A DNA stretch of 64,000 nt from JACOND01 sp965202795 (GCA_965202795.1 OZ241848.1:992001-1056000); one strand, 5' to 3'; counted from the stretch's first letter, positions 19,077 through 28,664 are shown. The notes: a model not told the origin generated them from the sequence alone. A program made the numbers and translations.

Positions 19077-19243
19077 GCGGTTTTTTTTTTTGGATATTAA
19101 ATTTTTTTATAATTTCAAAAGGAGAGTATTATGAAAAAAGAGCAGGCCATTTATTAAAGAGGTCATAAATATTCCGTCATTTTTCTATTATTTCAGCAAT
19201 AAAGGCCTGTTGGGCTTTTGAAAGGTTTTTAGTCAGAATATTT
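19077..19243 (+). other. short remnant DNA between methylase and next gene
   Basis: Holds a T-run just after the methylase stop and a start-like ATG 19131 that terminates after eight codons. At 19231-19258 it carries GTCAGAATATTTGTGGACT, also found at 8539-8557 in the secreted-protein pseudogene, followed by a similar but gapped TTAATAA stretch. This is a scrap of that family. Confidence 0.5.
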
Positions 19244-19798
19244 GTGGACTCATTAATAATGATACTTGCTCATAAAAAATTAGAGCGCATTTCGAAAAAA
19301 TATTTGAAAAATAAATTTGTTGAAAAAGGAAGGACATTGGATATGATTGGCAGGATAAAAGAAAAATTTTTGAAAAGAAAATTTAAGAAACAATTTGTTC
19401 ATTTTAACAAATGGACCTTGCAGGCTTTTACAATCACAACTGATGAGGATTTTAAAAAACTGCTCAAAGAATGTGTGAATGAAATTGCTGGCTCACATAA
19501 AAAAGATCCAAAATCAATTAGCTTGGATGATATTCACAGAGTCCTTAGTAAAATTAAGAAAAAAACGCCTAAACTGTTAAGAAAAATAACCATATATCAA
19601 GTAATAAAAATAAAAGATACAGCTTCCATAACATTTGACACTTTCAACATTATAAAGGTCATTGCAGGCTCGGCTGTAATTCCTTTAATATATATCGGAT
19701 TAAAGAAAGCGCTCGGAAAGAGAGTGGAATACGCTTTCAAAATGTATATTGTCAGTGTAATTGCCAATGAGCTTTACAGAAGGGATAAAAATGCTTGA
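19244..19798 (+). CDS. hypothetical AT-rich protein of the restriction cluster
   Basis: 184 residues, strongly Lys/Ile-rich, with a possible membrane segment near the C-terminus (VIAGSAVIPLIYIGL). No family recognised. The start is uncertain: GTG 19244 lies in a fragment shared with the pseudogene at 8.5 kb, and ATG 19259 or ATG 19343 (MIGRIKEKF, with GGAAGG upstream) may be real. Its end overlaps the ATG of the helicase gene by 8 bp, so the two are translationally coupled and probably act together. Confidence 0.55.
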   Translation: MDSLIMILAHKKLERISKKYLKNKFVEKGRTLDMIGRIKEKFLKRKFKKQFVHFNKWTLQAFTITTDEDFKKLLKECVNEIAGSHKKDPKSISLDDIHRVLSKIKKKTPKLLRKITIYQVIKIKDTASITFDTFNIIKVIAGSAVIPLIYIGLKKALGKRVEYAFKMYIVSVIANELYRRDKNA

Positions 19799-22235
19799 GA
19801 AACTTGAGCTTTATGTTTATACCACAAAAACATGGCGGGAAAAAGGCCTGCTGAAGGTGGGCTGCTGCCTGCGGGGGCGCTCCAGGGAGCGCATTAATGA
19901 GCAGTTTAACGCCAGCAATCCTGAAACACCAGTCATTCTTTGGATTAAAGATCTGCCAGAGGGAAAAAAAGATCATCATATTCATCAGCTGCTGGAAGGC
20001 AGCGGCTGCCGCCGAAAAAAGGGCGGGGCGGGAAAAGAATGGTTTTACGCCTCTTTAAAGGATGTCCAAAAAGCCTATAATCAAGCGGCTCATGGAATCA
20101 GCAGACAGGACAGCTTCCGCTTAAGAGCAGAGCAGCGGGAGGCTGTCAATAAAGCTGTCAAGTGGCTCAATAAAGATTATCCATATAAAACAATTGATTC
20201 CGCCACTCATAAAAACCGCTTTCTTCTAAACGCCAAAATGAGATTCGGCAAATGCTTTGCCGGCATCCATATTGCCAAAGCCCTGCATGCCAAAAAAACC
20301 ATTGTTGTCACCTATAAGCCGCGGGTCATCGGGGAATGGATGAGCGCTGTCAATAATCATACAGACTTTGACGGCTGGGCCGGGATCAGGGCCAGGCCCC
20401 ATACAAACAGGAATGAGCTGTCTCTTGATGAAACAGGGAATTTTCCTGAATGGGGCAGCGGGCCTTTGGTTTTGTGCGCGTCGCTGCAGGATTTGGATAT
20501 TGACGAACAAGGCAATGTAAAAGACCGGCTGAAGCAGGTTGTAAAAACAAAATGGGATCTTTTGATTTTTGATGAAATCCATTTTGGAGGCCGGACAGGC
20601 AGAGCGCAAAATATTTTAAAATATCTTGATCCAAAATTCAGGCTGGATCTTTCAGGCACGCCCTTTCGCCTTATCGGCGCGGTGGATTTTTGCCCTGAGC
20701 AGGTTTTCACTTACAGCTATCTTGATGAGCAGAAAAACAAGCGCCGGGAGGAAAAAGATGATCCAGAGCGAAAAAAGCCTTTCATTTACAGGAAAATGCC
20801 TGATTTGAATCTCTCAACCATAGAGATCACAGACAAAGATATAAATAATCAAAGAGAAAATTTTATGACTGATGACAGGGATTTTTCCCTGAATGAGTTA
20901 TTTAAAGCGGCAGCCTCCGGTTTTGCGCATAATGACGCTGTGGATCATTTTTTGGAAAACCTTTGCAAAAGAGAGCATGGCGCCACAGCCCTAAGCGTTT
21001 ATGGCAAACTGGGAGATCAGCTTGGGCTGCCGGTAAAAAGGCACAGTGTCTGGTGGCTGAGCCGTGTTCAGTCCATCAGACAGCTTATTAAAAAGCTAAA
21101 GCGCCACCCTGTATTTTCCCAATATGAGATTATCAGCGCTGCGGGAGGCAAATCAGATGACGATTTGCCCGATGATATTTTTGCAAAAAGCAAACAGGAT
21201 ATAATAAATAAAATTAATAAAGTCCATTCTGGAAAAATCAACAAAGCGGGAACCATTACCCTTACCTGCCGGAAATTTTTAACCGGCGTCACCATTAAGG
21301 AATGGGATTCCATCCTGATTTTAAATGACATTGAATCCGCGGAAAGCTATTTTCAGGCAATTTTCAGGATTCAATCCTCATGGTTTGATGAGGAAAATCA
21401 AAAGACATTGAAGCCTGCCGGGCATGTGTTTGATTTTGCTGTCTCCCGCTGTTTGAGAGCCGTTTATGATTATGCGGACGCTTTGACAGATCAGCTGGAT
21501 CAGCAGGACAGCCATAAGCTCAGACTGGTCAATGATAATTTAACAGAAGTCATTGACGGGTTTTGCGAAACATTGCGGATTAAGAGGTTTTATGAGGGAA
21601 GCCTCACACATGATCCCGCAGCTTCCAGAGAAATTTTTGAAGCGGTTGTCAGCGCAGGCTCTAAAGCGGCTCTGGCCAGAAGGATCACCAGCGGCGCTTT
21701 GGTCTCTTTCCCCGCATTGGCTCATTTAGAAAGCTGTCCGCATCTTTTTTCAGCTTTAACAAATGTCAAAGGCTATAGGAGCCAGCAGCCAGGCCGGCTT
21801 GAAGATCTTCTTCATATAGGAGACAAGGCTAAAAAAAAGAGGCTGGAAGCGGATGAATTGGATGATGCGGAGACAGAGGAAAAAAATAAGAGTTTTATAG
21901 AAAAAGAAAAAGACAAGGAAATCAAAAAACAAAAGAAATGGTATGCGACTCAAATCAAAAGGCTTGCTATATGCATGGCGGATTTTATTTATATGACACG
22001 ATTCAGAGAATATAAAATTGATCATGTCATAGAAACAGAAGATTCTGATTTTTTTAAAACAGTCACGGGAATAAGCAAGGATGATTTTTCTGAATTGTGC
22101 GATAAGGGCTTTATGCGGAGAGAGGCTCTTAACCGGATTGTGCGAGAGTTTCGGCATCAAGAGGAAAGCTCATTGAGGCCGGAAGAGTATGTTTTTCAGC
22201 ATCTCCAAAACTCTGAAAAAAAACAGTCCGCTTAA
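19791..22235 (+). CDS. GIY-YIG/T5orf172-like nuclease fused to SF2 helicase, restriction-type
   Basis: 814 residues from ATG 19791, chosen over TTG 19761 because AAGGGATAAAA is a better ribosome binding site. The N-terminus (LYVYTTKTWREKGLLKVG, RSRERINEQF, GKEWFYAS) resembles GIY-YIG superfamily T5orf172-like domains. An SF2 helicase follows: a Walker A variant in NAKMRFGKCFAG (about 145-155), FDEIHFGG as the DExH motif (about 261) and LDLSGTPFR. The C-terminal part has a Lys/Glu-rich coiled segment. With the upstream methylases it forms a plausible restriction system in which this protein translocates and cuts. The N-terminal assignment is weaker than the helicase one. The frame is intact. 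Confidence 0.75.
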   Translation: MLEKLELYVYTTKTWREKGLLKVGCCLRGRSRERINEQFNASNPETPVILWIKDLPEGKKDHHIHQLLEGSGCRRKKGGAGKEWFYASLKDVQKAYNQAAHGISRQDSFRLRAEQREAVNKAVKWLNKDYPYKTIDSATHKNRFLLNAKMRFGKCFAGIHIAKALHAKKTIVVTYKPRVIGEWMSAVNNHTDFDGWAGIRARPHTNRNELSLDETGNFPEWGSGPLVLCASLQDLDIDEQGNVKDRLKQVVKTKWDLLIFDEIHFGGRTGRAQNILKYLDPKFRLDLSGTPFRLIGAVDFCPEQVFTYSYLDEQKNKRREEKDDPERKKPFIYRKMPDLNLSTIEITDKDINNQRENFMTDDRDFSLNELFKAAASGFAHNDAVDHFLENLCKREHGATALSVYGKLGDQLGLPVKRHSVWWLSRVQSIRQLIKKLKRHPVFSQYEIISAAGGKSDDDLPDDIFAKSKQDIINKINKVHSGKINKAGTITLTCRKFLTGVTIKEWDSILILNDIESAESYFQAIFRIQSSWFDEENQKTLKPAGHVFDFAVSRCLRAVYDYADALTDQLDQQDSHKLRLVNDNLTEVIDGFCETLRIKRFYEGSLTHDPAASREIFEAVVSAGSKAALARRITSGALVSFPALAHLESCPHLFSALTNVKGYRSQQPGRLEDLLHIGDKAKKKRLEADELDDAETEEKNKSFIEKEKDKEIKKQKKWYATQIKRLAICMADFIYMTRFREYKIDHVIETEDSDFFKTVTGISKDDFSELCDKGFMRREALNRIVREFRHQEESSLRPEEYVFQHLQNSEKKQSA

Positions 22236-22266
22236 AACAAAAGCATCCCTCCAAGAGGCTCCTAAA

Positions 22267-22286
22267 ACTGGCCGAATACGGCCAGT
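22267..22286. terminator. bidirectional hairpin between convergent genes
   Basis: A perfect 8-bp stem ACTGGCCG / CGGCCAGT with loop AATA, with A-rich sequence on the left and an A8 run on the right. It lies between the helicase gene (+) and the ImmA gene (-), so it can serve both transcripts; the T-tract is short on either strand. Confidence 0.65.
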
Positions 22287-22355
22287 TAAAAAAAAGGGCT
22301 ATTAATTTGCTCCCAGATTCATTTCTAAAGGCATCGCATTCGACACAGTTAAAAA

Positions 22356-23396
22356 TCAGGATTGTTGGCTGTCTCCCAGAGACCTGGAAATCCTGTCTTT
22401 GGTTTTTTGATATTCCTTTGTGATTTTTTGTTTGAACTGGCTATAATCTTTATTTGAAATAATTTTATTTTTTAAAAGACGGATTAAAACAGCTTCCTGG
22501 CTGACAGAGAGGCTGCGCGCCAATTTTTTTATATCCTCTAATGCCGCTTGACGGGGCAAAGACTCATCAGGGACCAAAAAAGCCCCTGCAAACTCATTGC
22601 ATATTGTTTCTATTTTTCTGTTGCGGCCTTTTAACTGGCTTCTAAAATAATTTTCATCTGCAGGATCAAACCCGCTTGTGCGAAATAATATATGCGCCAG
22701 CTCATGAAAAAGAGTAAATATTTGCCTGGTTTTTGCCTCATTATTGTTAATGTAAATGACAGGAAACCGCTCATCATACAGGCAAAAGCCGGAAAAATCC
22801 GGCTCTTTAAAAGAGTCTTTAAAAACAAACACGCCGCAAGACTGAACAGCTTCCCTCCATTTTTTTAAAGCCATATCTGATTCGTTTTGGAATGAGCTGG
22901 CCCGCCGGCTCCATTTTTTTTGCTCTTCCAAGCTGATATTTAGATAATTTCTTGCTTTTGCCGCTAAAGCTCTTGCGGATGATTGAGCGGTGAATTTTAT
23001 ATCATTAAAAATTTTTGGCTCTTGAGATGCTTTAACCGAATCATTTTCATACAGCTCCATGACATTCATCTGCATAACATAAGCTTTGCGAAGCATCCAG
23101 CGCATTCTGGGGCTAAGCCCGCTGATTGGCTGCGGCAAAGTTCTGAATGAATTTTTAATGCCGCTTTCGTCCGGCGGCTCAGGGAAAAAGAACAATGCCA
23201 ATGGCCTTTTGTAAATTTGACAGGCAAGGCTTTCCAGCTGAGAATATGTGGGAAAAGCTTTGCCCCTCTCCCAATCAAAGACCGTTTGGCTGGTAACGGT
23301 CTTTCTTTTCAGTTTAGCGGCGACTTCTTCAACAGTGTAGCCAGAGCTTTCTCTCGCCCACTTTAAAACTTGCGGCGTTGGACAAACTGTATTCAT
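22356..23396 (-). CDS. XRE-family HTH regulator with ImmA/IrrE metallopeptidase domain
   Basis: 346 residues. The N-terminal XRE helix-turn-helix (YTVEEVAAKLKRKTVTSQTVFDWERGK, about residues 19-46) precedes an IrrE/ImmA zinc peptidase with FTLFHELAHILF (HExxH at about 231-235). Proteins of this type cleave partner repressors on stress or infection. It is the last gene of a three-gene minus-strand operon, overlapping the helicase gene by 4 bp (23393-23396), which ties it to the Gabija-like pair. A regulatory or triggering role there is an inference. No disabling change was seen. Confidence 0.9.
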   Translation of the reverse strand: MNTVCPTPQVLKWARESSGYTVEEVAAKLKRKTVTSQTVFDWERGKAFPTYSQLESLACQIYKRPLALFFFPEPPDESGIKNSFRTLPQPISGLSPRMRWMLRKAYVMQMNVMELYENDSVKASQEPKIFNDIKFTAQSSARALAAKARNYLNISLEEQKKWSRRASSFQNESDMALKKWREAVQSCGVFVFKDSFKEPDFSGFCLYDERFPVIYINNNEAKTRQIFTLFHELAHILFRTSGFDPADENYFRSQLKGRNRKIETICNEFAGAFLVPDESLPRQAALEDIKKLARSLSVSQEAVLIRLLKNKIISNKDYSQFKQKITKEYQKTKDRISRSLGDSQQS

Positions 23397-25360
23397 GCTC
23401 CCGCCCCCTTAACTTTTATTGCGGCGCTGCGGAGAAATGGCTCTATAAACCGTGATGGATAGTGGATTTTTATCTCTCCCCAGGGCATTTCCCGCTGTTT
23501 GGGATAAGTGATATAAATCCAGCGTCTGGATCGGGTAATGGCCACAAAAGCGCTGTTTTTCTCCTCCTCAAGCTCTTTTTCAGATCTGGCAGATATAGCT
23601 CTGTAATCAGGAAAAACCCCCTCACACATGCCCATCAGAAACACAATATCTTTTTCCAGGCCCTTCATTGTGTGAACTGAGCTTAACATCAAAGAGTCAG
23701 ATCTGGGTTCTCCATTGCTTTCGGCCAGCTCCCCTAAAGCCAAAGCATTTTTGAAAGCGGAGAGCGAATCCTGCGGCTGTTTTTTTCTGAAAAGAAGCCA
23801 AAGTTTTTTAAAGTCCTCAAGATCTCTCATGGAAAGCTCTAATTCCCTCTCCTCCCCCTTTTCCAGACTCTTTTGAGAAACCGCCTTCATTGCGCTCTTA
23901 AGCGCTTCAAAAAGCTTTAGCATATTTGGCTGCTCTGTATCCAGCAAACAGACATTTTGGCATGTTTTCTTTTTAAGGCCGGCAAAGGGATCGTTTTTAT
24001 TATTCTCTGACAGCCGGCTTGCAAAATGAGGCAGAACATCCGGTGTTGCGCCTTTTGCCCCAGCTGCGGAGACCTCTAAAACGCCAGTCAGTTTATTGCG
24101 GCTGATCCAGTCCTTTGGATTTAGCTTCAGGCGCAGGCAAAAATCCAGAATTTTTCCAAAATCAGACTCTGGCTCTAAAGGCGGCCTGGGCTGCTTTAAC
24201 TGAAAGTTTATATTTTTTTTCTTAAGAGCCGGCTCCAGAAATTTAAAAACAAAGCGGTTTCGGGCAATAACAGCAATCTTTCCCAAGGATATAGGGCCTT
24301 CAATATCTGGATGTTTGTTTAACTTCAATATCTCCTCAATTTTAGCGCAAATCCATTGGGCCTCGCTTCCCTCATCAGGAAAATCTTTAACTTGACATTG
24401 CCCCTCTAAAGCAAAATCAGCTTTTTTTTGCGCGCCGGGCTTCAGTTTATTGGCTAATCTTATCACAGCTTTTGAGCTTCTGTAGTTTTCTTTTAATTTA
24501 AATTTCAGCGGCTCAAAATCCTCTGGAAAATATTTGCATAAATAATCCTTTGAGGAGCCGTTAAAGCCGTATATCATTTGATCCGGATCTCCAGCCATAA
24601 AAAGGCTTTTTATTTTCCCTCCGCAAAAAGCCTTGACAAACTCATACTGAGCCTTGTTCAAGTCCTGCGCCTCATCAACGCAAATATGTTTGTATTTTGC
24701 CCTGTATATCCGCCCGCACCAAGGCTGCTCCATGAGTATTTTGTGGGCGTAAACCAAAATATCATCAAAATCAATGCTGCCGCTTTGCAGCAGCTCCTCC
24801 TGATAATTTTGAAAAGCGAAAAAAACCTCCTGTCCAAAAGAGTTTTTGATTTCTTCGCTTGTCAGCAGTTTTCTTTTTATTTCAGAGAATTTATCCATAA
24901 ACTCCTGTATTTTTTTGCTTCTTGCTTTTTCATCATGAGCTTGGCTGCTGCGCATCATAAAATTTTCAATATTCAAGCCGCTTCTGGCAAGGGACTGCAA
25001 AAAAATGGTTTTTCTGTCATGCTCCCTATCGTAAATATGAAGCTCTAAAGGCAGTCCAATTGTGTGAGCATAGCTGTCCACCGCCTTTTGCGCCACAGAG
25101 TGAACGGTCGCAATCCAGCAGCGGTCAAAAGCCTTGTCAGAATCTTCCAGCCGCGCCTTCATTTCCTCCGCCGCTTTGTTTGTGAAAGTCAGGGCGATAA
25201 TGCCGTCTTTTTTTGTGTTTTCCAAAATATGCCGGACCCGCTCTGTAAGGACGCGGGTTTTGCCTGTTCCGGCAGATGCTAAAACCTGGACGGCCCGGCC
25301 AATAGGCTGATGAACAATTTTTTTCTGCTCTTTAGATAAATTTATGGATAAGTTTGTCAT
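23393..25360 (-). CDS. gajB: UvrD/PcrA-like helicase, GajB-type
   Basis: A 655-residue SF1 helicase: Walker A ASAGTGKTRVLTERV (about 29-42), ALTFTNKAAEEMKARL (motif Ia), ICVDEAQDLNKAQ (motif II), GDPDQMIYGFNGS, NYRSSKAVI, and near the end SSVHTMKGLEKDIVFLMG. It overlaps the OLD-type nuclease gene by 4 bp. OLD/TOPRIM nuclease (GajA) followed by UvrD-like helicase (GajB) is the Gabija anti-phage arrangement, in which the complex senses nucleotide depletion and nicks DNA. This protein is longer than typical GajB (about 500 residues). Neither nuclease nor methylase genes interrupt the pair. Confidence 0.85.
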   Translation of the reverse strand: MTNLSINLSKEQKKIVHQPIGRAVQVLASAGTGKTRVLTERVRHILENTKKDGIIALTFTNKAAEEMKARLEDSDKAFDRCWIATVHSVAQKAVDSYAHTIGLPLELHIYDREHDRKTIFLQSLARSGLNIENFMMRSSQAHDEKARSKKIQEFMDKFSEIKRKLLTSEEIKNSFGQEVFFAFQNYQEELLQSGSIDFDDILVYAHKILMEQPWCGRIYRAKYKHICVDEAQDLNKAQYEFVKAFCGGKIKSLFMAGDPDQMIYGFNGSSKDYLCKYFPEDFEPLKFKLKENYRSSKAVIRLANKLKPGAQKKADFALEGQCQVKDFPDEGSEAQWICAKIEEILKLNKHPDIEGPISLGKIAVIARNRFVFKFLEPALKKKNINFQLKQPRPPLEPESDFGKILDFCLRLKLNPKDWISRNKLTGVLEVSAAGAKGATPDVLPHFASRLSENNKNDPFAGLKKKTCQNVCLLDTEQPNMLKLFEALKSAMKAVSQKSLEKGEERELELSMRDLEDFKKLWLLFRKKQPQDSLSAFKNALALGELAESNGEPRSDSLMLSSVHTMKGLEKDIVFLMGMCEGVFPDYRAISARSEKELEEEKNSAFVAITRSRRWIYITYPKQREMPWGEIKIHYPSRFIEPFLRSAAIKVKGAGA

Positions 25361-27123
25361 TTCAGCCGCTCCAAAATTTTGTCAAAACATTTTATAACAG
25401 CTTCCGGGATCATATCCTCCGGCTTTTTCTCATTAGGGTTTGCCCTGATTAAATCAGCCAGAAAACCCGAGTATTTAGCTTTGCTTCGCTCTATTTTATG
25501 CAGAATCTCTTCATTTGACAGGCTTTTCAGCTTTTTTCTTTCGGCTTGGATATGTTTTGGATTTTCAGATCCGCTGGCTTTAACAAGAGCCTCAATGATT
25601 TCATCTTTTAAGCTCAGTTCATTTAAAAGCTCCATTTCAAAGCTGTTTTTGTTTTTTAGGAAAGACGCGCTGACAAGCTGATCAATTTCTTTTCTCGCTT
25701 TTGCCTCCTTTTTTAGTTTGTTTATCTGAGACTCCGCCTCTTTTTTAGATGAGCCGTCGCTGTCGCTGATAATATGAGCCGGGATTCCCATATTATAAGC
25801 CAATTTTAAAAATCCAGGATAATTTTTTCCATTCGCGCCAATGCAGGATATGTCAAGATCAAAAATGGCTTTCCGCTCTCTAAGCTCAAACATGGCCGGG
25901 ACCAGCTGCTCTTCTGTAATGCCCTCACAAAGAATCCAGGCCCTGGCAAACAGCAGCTCGCCTCTTTTGGAGATTATCTCGCGGTTTATCTTCTTAATCT
26001 CTTTTTCTGAGAGATTTTTTGAAGGATTTTTTGCCAAAACACCGCTTTCAGCGCTTGACAGCGCTCTAAGGTTTGAGATATTAGCTGTGGCTGCAAAATA
26101 AGGCGAATGGGTTGTAATGACCGCCTGGCCCTCAAATCCCTCTATCTGACGGTATAAGGTTTTTTGCGCGCTGGGATGAAGATGGGCCTCCGGCTCTTCG
26201 GCGGCAAAAAGCGGAAAAAACGGCTCTTCTTCCTTTTCATGTTTTTTTAACCTGGATTTGATAAAAGCCAAAGCGGTTAAAATGGATGCCCAGCTGCGAG
26301 TCCCCATGACATGATACTCCATTGAAAAATCAGGCTTGTCTTTTTTTCCAAAATAAACTGAAAAATGTTTGGACAGATCTCTTATTTTTTTAGGGAAAGG
26401 GCTGATTGAAATCTCAGCTTCGCCTCGAAACATTGAGCTTAACCGCTCAAGATGAGCTTTGAAGCTGTTTAAGTCTTCGCTCTCTTCAACAGCCTGCTTA
26501 TTGATTTTTTCTATTGCGCTTTCAATTCTTTCTGTGGAGGATTTGTCATATTTAACTTCCGCTAATATTTTTCCGGCAAAAGAGGATTTGTCCCGAAGCT
26601 CATGAAAAATGTCTCTTTGAGATTCTAAAGGGATGAATGACACTCCAGGCAGCCGAAAGCGCATTTTGTCTTTTTCAACATGCTTTTCCTCTTTCCATGA
26701 GTTAAAATCCGGCCAGCTCTTCATGAAATGCCGCAGACATTCAAACCCTCCTTTTGTCTCGTCCGGCTTAGCTGCGGTTCTGAAAGCCACAAACTCCTGA
26801 TCTCCCTCTTTTTTGATTTTACCGCCAAATGAAGACGCCCATTTTTCATCAAAACTCTTTACAGTCTTGTCCTTAAAAGGAACAATCTTTATATCGATAA
26901 TAATTTTTTCCGCGCGGCTGTTTTTTTGATCAATAAAAAAGCCCTCTTCAGAAATATATTGAGCGTAATTTCCCAGAGCCAGCTGCAAAGCCTTGAGAAC
27001 AGAGGTTTTTCCTGAGTTGTTGGGGCCAGTTAGAACCGCTATGCGCGGCAGGCTTATTTCCATATTTTGAATGCCGCGGAAACCGGATATCCTGACACAT
27101 TCAATTTGAACAGAGCTTTTCAT
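25357..27123 (-). CDS. gajA: OLD-family ATP-dependent endonuclease, GajA-type
   Basis: 588 residues, close to usual GajA length. The N-terminal ABC-type ATPase has LTGPNNSGKTSVLKAL (Walker A, about 32-44) and AAEEPEAHLHPSAQ (Walker B and D-loop), then VITTHSPYF. The C-terminal TOPRIM domain has WILCEGITEEQLVPAM (catalytic Glu, about 398) and HIISDSDGSSK (DxD, about 453-455). All expected acidic residues are present, so it is probably active. It is the first gene of the operon with the helicase and the ImmA/IrrE gene. It starts at ATG 27121-27123; the ribosome binding site is GGGAGG some 9 bp upstream. Confidence 0.88.
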   Translation of the reverse strand: MKSSVQIECVRISGFRGIQNMEISLPRIAVLTGPNNSGKTSVLKALQLALGNYAQYISEEGFFIDQKNSRAEKIIIDIKIVPFKDKTVKSFDEKWASSFGGKIKKEGDQEFVAFRTAAKPDETKGGFECLRHFMKSWPDFNSWKEEKHVEKDKMRFRLPGVSFIPLESQRDIFHELRDKSSFAGKILAEVKYDKSSTERIESAIEKINKQAVEESEDLNSFKAHLERLSSMFRGEAEISISPFPKKIRDLSKHFSVYFGKKDKPDFSMEYHVMGTRSWASILTALAFIKSRLKKHEKEEEPFFPLFAAEEPEAHLHPSAQKTLYRQIEGFEGQAVITTHSPYFAATANISNLRALSSAESGVLAKNPSKNLSEKEIKKINREIISKRGELLFARAWILCEGITEEQLVPAMFELRERKAIFDLDISCIGANGKNYPGFLKLAYNMGIPAHIISDSDGSSKKEAESQINKLKKEAKARKEIDQLVSASFLKNKNSFEMELLNELSLKDEIIEALVKASGSENPKHIQAERKKLKSLSNEEILHKIERSKAKYSGFLADLIRANPNEKKPEDMIPEAVIKCFDKILERLK

Positions 27124-27160
27124 GTTTTAGCCTCCCCTGTCTAATAAAAGCTTTAGCCAC

Positions 27161-27210
27161 AAAATCCCCCCCGCCAAGAGGGCCTTCCGCCATACAGGCG
27201 GGGATTTTTT
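27161..27210. terminator. GC-rich hairpin with T-tract between the Exb cluster and the Gabija operon
   Basis: Arms AAAATCCCCCCCGCC (27161-27175) and GGCGGGGATTTTTT (27197-27210) pair with a small bulge. On the minus strand it would end the ExbD transcript before the Gabija operon; on the plus strand it also ends in a T-run. Confidence 0.6.
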
Positions 27211-27417
27211 CCCTGGGTTTCAGACGCTTTATGCCATTATGCCAAAAAAGAGGGGAAAATCAAACCCTAAAGCCCCACAGAGCGCCATTTTTTTTGAGCT
27301 GTTTTTTTCAAAAAAATGAGCCGGCATCCCCCTATTGGACAAGACCTTCCCCCAGGAGCCTTCTGCAGGGGAGGGGGGGTTAGTTTTGCTTTTCCAGGCG
27401 CTCAAGCGGGGAGCGGA

Positions 27418-28002
27418 TTAGTTTTGCTTTTCCAGATGCTCAGGGGTTTTGATAACGGCAAAGTTCATTTCACGGACGCCGGCCTCTGTCAAAGTATACA
27501 TGATTTTTTTTATTGAGGCGAATTTGGCGGCCTCATCAGCCTGAATCGTCACGCGAAAAGGAGTCTTGCGCATAAAATCCTCGTCCTGCTCATCTGTTTG
27601 AATCCGCCTCAGCTGAGAAATTAAAAAGCTCGATCCCCCCTCGCTGGCCTTCCGCAAAAGCTCAGAAACTCTTTTTTTCAGAGGGGCAAAAACCCATTTG
27701 TCATCATCGCCGCGCTCCCCCTCATGCAAAAGGCCCAGAACCTCCTGATTGAGTGTGACGACTCCATTGGACAAGATCACCACATAAGATGGCTTCAGCG
27801 CCTTGACCTCCGTCGCCTGCGGCAAAGCGATTTTTTCTGAAATGGGAAGGATTTGATCAGTGACAGCGTAATTCTGCAAAAGAAAAACCACAAGCACTGT
27901 AAACATATCCACCATGGCTGTCAGCTGCAGCACAGCCACAACATCCCTTTTTGTGTTCTGGACATGGCGGCCCCTGCGAATCCCCGGCGCGTAAATAGCC
28001 AT
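27418..28002 (-). CDS. ExbD/TolR-family energiser protein
   Basis: 194 residues with one N-terminal membrane segment (LTAMVDMFTVLVVFLLQNYAV) holding the membrane Asp typical of ExbD/TolR, followed by a periplasmic domain ending VTIQADEAAKFASIKKIMYTLTEAGVREMNFAV, the conserved ExbD C-terminal fold. It works with an ExbB/TolQ channel to couple proton flow to envelope machinery. GAGGAGGGGGAGG precedes ATG 28000-28002. It is the last of three energiser genes. A 25-bp near-copy of its stop region lies 38 bp downstream (27380-27404), a small tandem duplication. Confidence 0.9.
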   Translation of the reverse strand: MAIYAPGIRRGRHVQNTKRDVVAVLQLTAMVDMFTVLVVFLLQNYAVTDQILPISEKIALPQATEVKALKPSYVVILSNGVVTLNQEVLGLLHEGERGDDDKWVFAPLKKRVSELLRKASEGGSSFLISQLRRIQTDEQDEDFMRKTPFRVTIQADEAAKFASIKKIMYTLTEAGVREMNFAVIKTPEHLEKQN

Positions 28003-28184
28003 TGCCTCCCCCTCCTCAGCTCTCTGTCTCCGCTGCTCTGCCAGACTTATGCTGGTTTTGTTTGAATTTTCATGGTTTTTTTTCCCTTATAAAGATCCCT
28101 GAAAATTCAAATGTGATCAGCGCATGCTGTTTTGTTTGGGCTTTCATGCCGCCCCGCCAGGATGATCAATTTTCCAAAAAGCCG

Positions 28185-28664
28185 CTATTCCTCCACCGCG
28201 GAAACTGTCACAGAAATCTGGGGGAATCCGGCAATTAAAAAAGAGTCCATGGCCTCGATCAAATGCTTATAGGGAATCTCATCCATCACAGTGGCCACGC
28301 CATCAATTTTTTCAGGATATTTGGCTTTAATATCCTTTAGCTTAAGAACAAGGGCGTCTTTATTGTAAGTCCCGTCGCTGAGGGATGGAATGTTGTATTT
28401 TTCCTGTCCGGCAATCAGGCGGAAGCTCCCCGGCAAAACATCAAGCCTTAAAACCAGGTCGGCATGAGGCGGCGGAATGGGAGGCTCATCGTCTGTCTGG
28501 TTTGAATAAACAGAAGATCCCAGCTGTATCATGGACACCTGAGTCCAGACAGCTGTAATAAGCAAAAAGATGATGCAGACGCTCATCAGATCGATAAAGG
28601 GAACCAGGTTAAGCTCAACAACCTGCTTCCTTCCGCCCGATCCCTGCTCCTCAACATGAGCCAT
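28185..28664 (-). CDS. ExbD/TolR-family energiser protein
   Basis: 159 residues with an N-terminal membrane segment (LVPFIDLMSVCIIFLLITAVW) containing the conserved Asp, then a periplasmic domain (VATVMDEIPYKHLIEAMDSFLIAGFPQISVTVSA). Two different ExbD proteins beside one ExbB is the arrangement seen in the Agl/Glt-type motors of myxobacteria and relatives. GGAGGGGATTT precedes ATG 28662-28664. A gap of 182 bp separates it from the other exbD. Confidence 0.9.
   Translation of the reverse strand: MAHVEEQGSGGRKQVVELNLVPFIDLMSVCIIFLLITAVWTQVSMIQLGSSVYSNQTDDEPPIPPPHADLVLRLDVLPGSFRLIAGQEKYNIPSLSDGTYNKDALVLKLKDIKAKYPEKIDGVATVMDEIPYKHLIEAMDSFLIAGFPQISVTVSAVEE

Noticed and set aside
23070..23095. 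TAACATAAGC sequence resembling half a dif site
   Set aside because: It lies inside the ImmA gene and lacks the second arm at the right distance.
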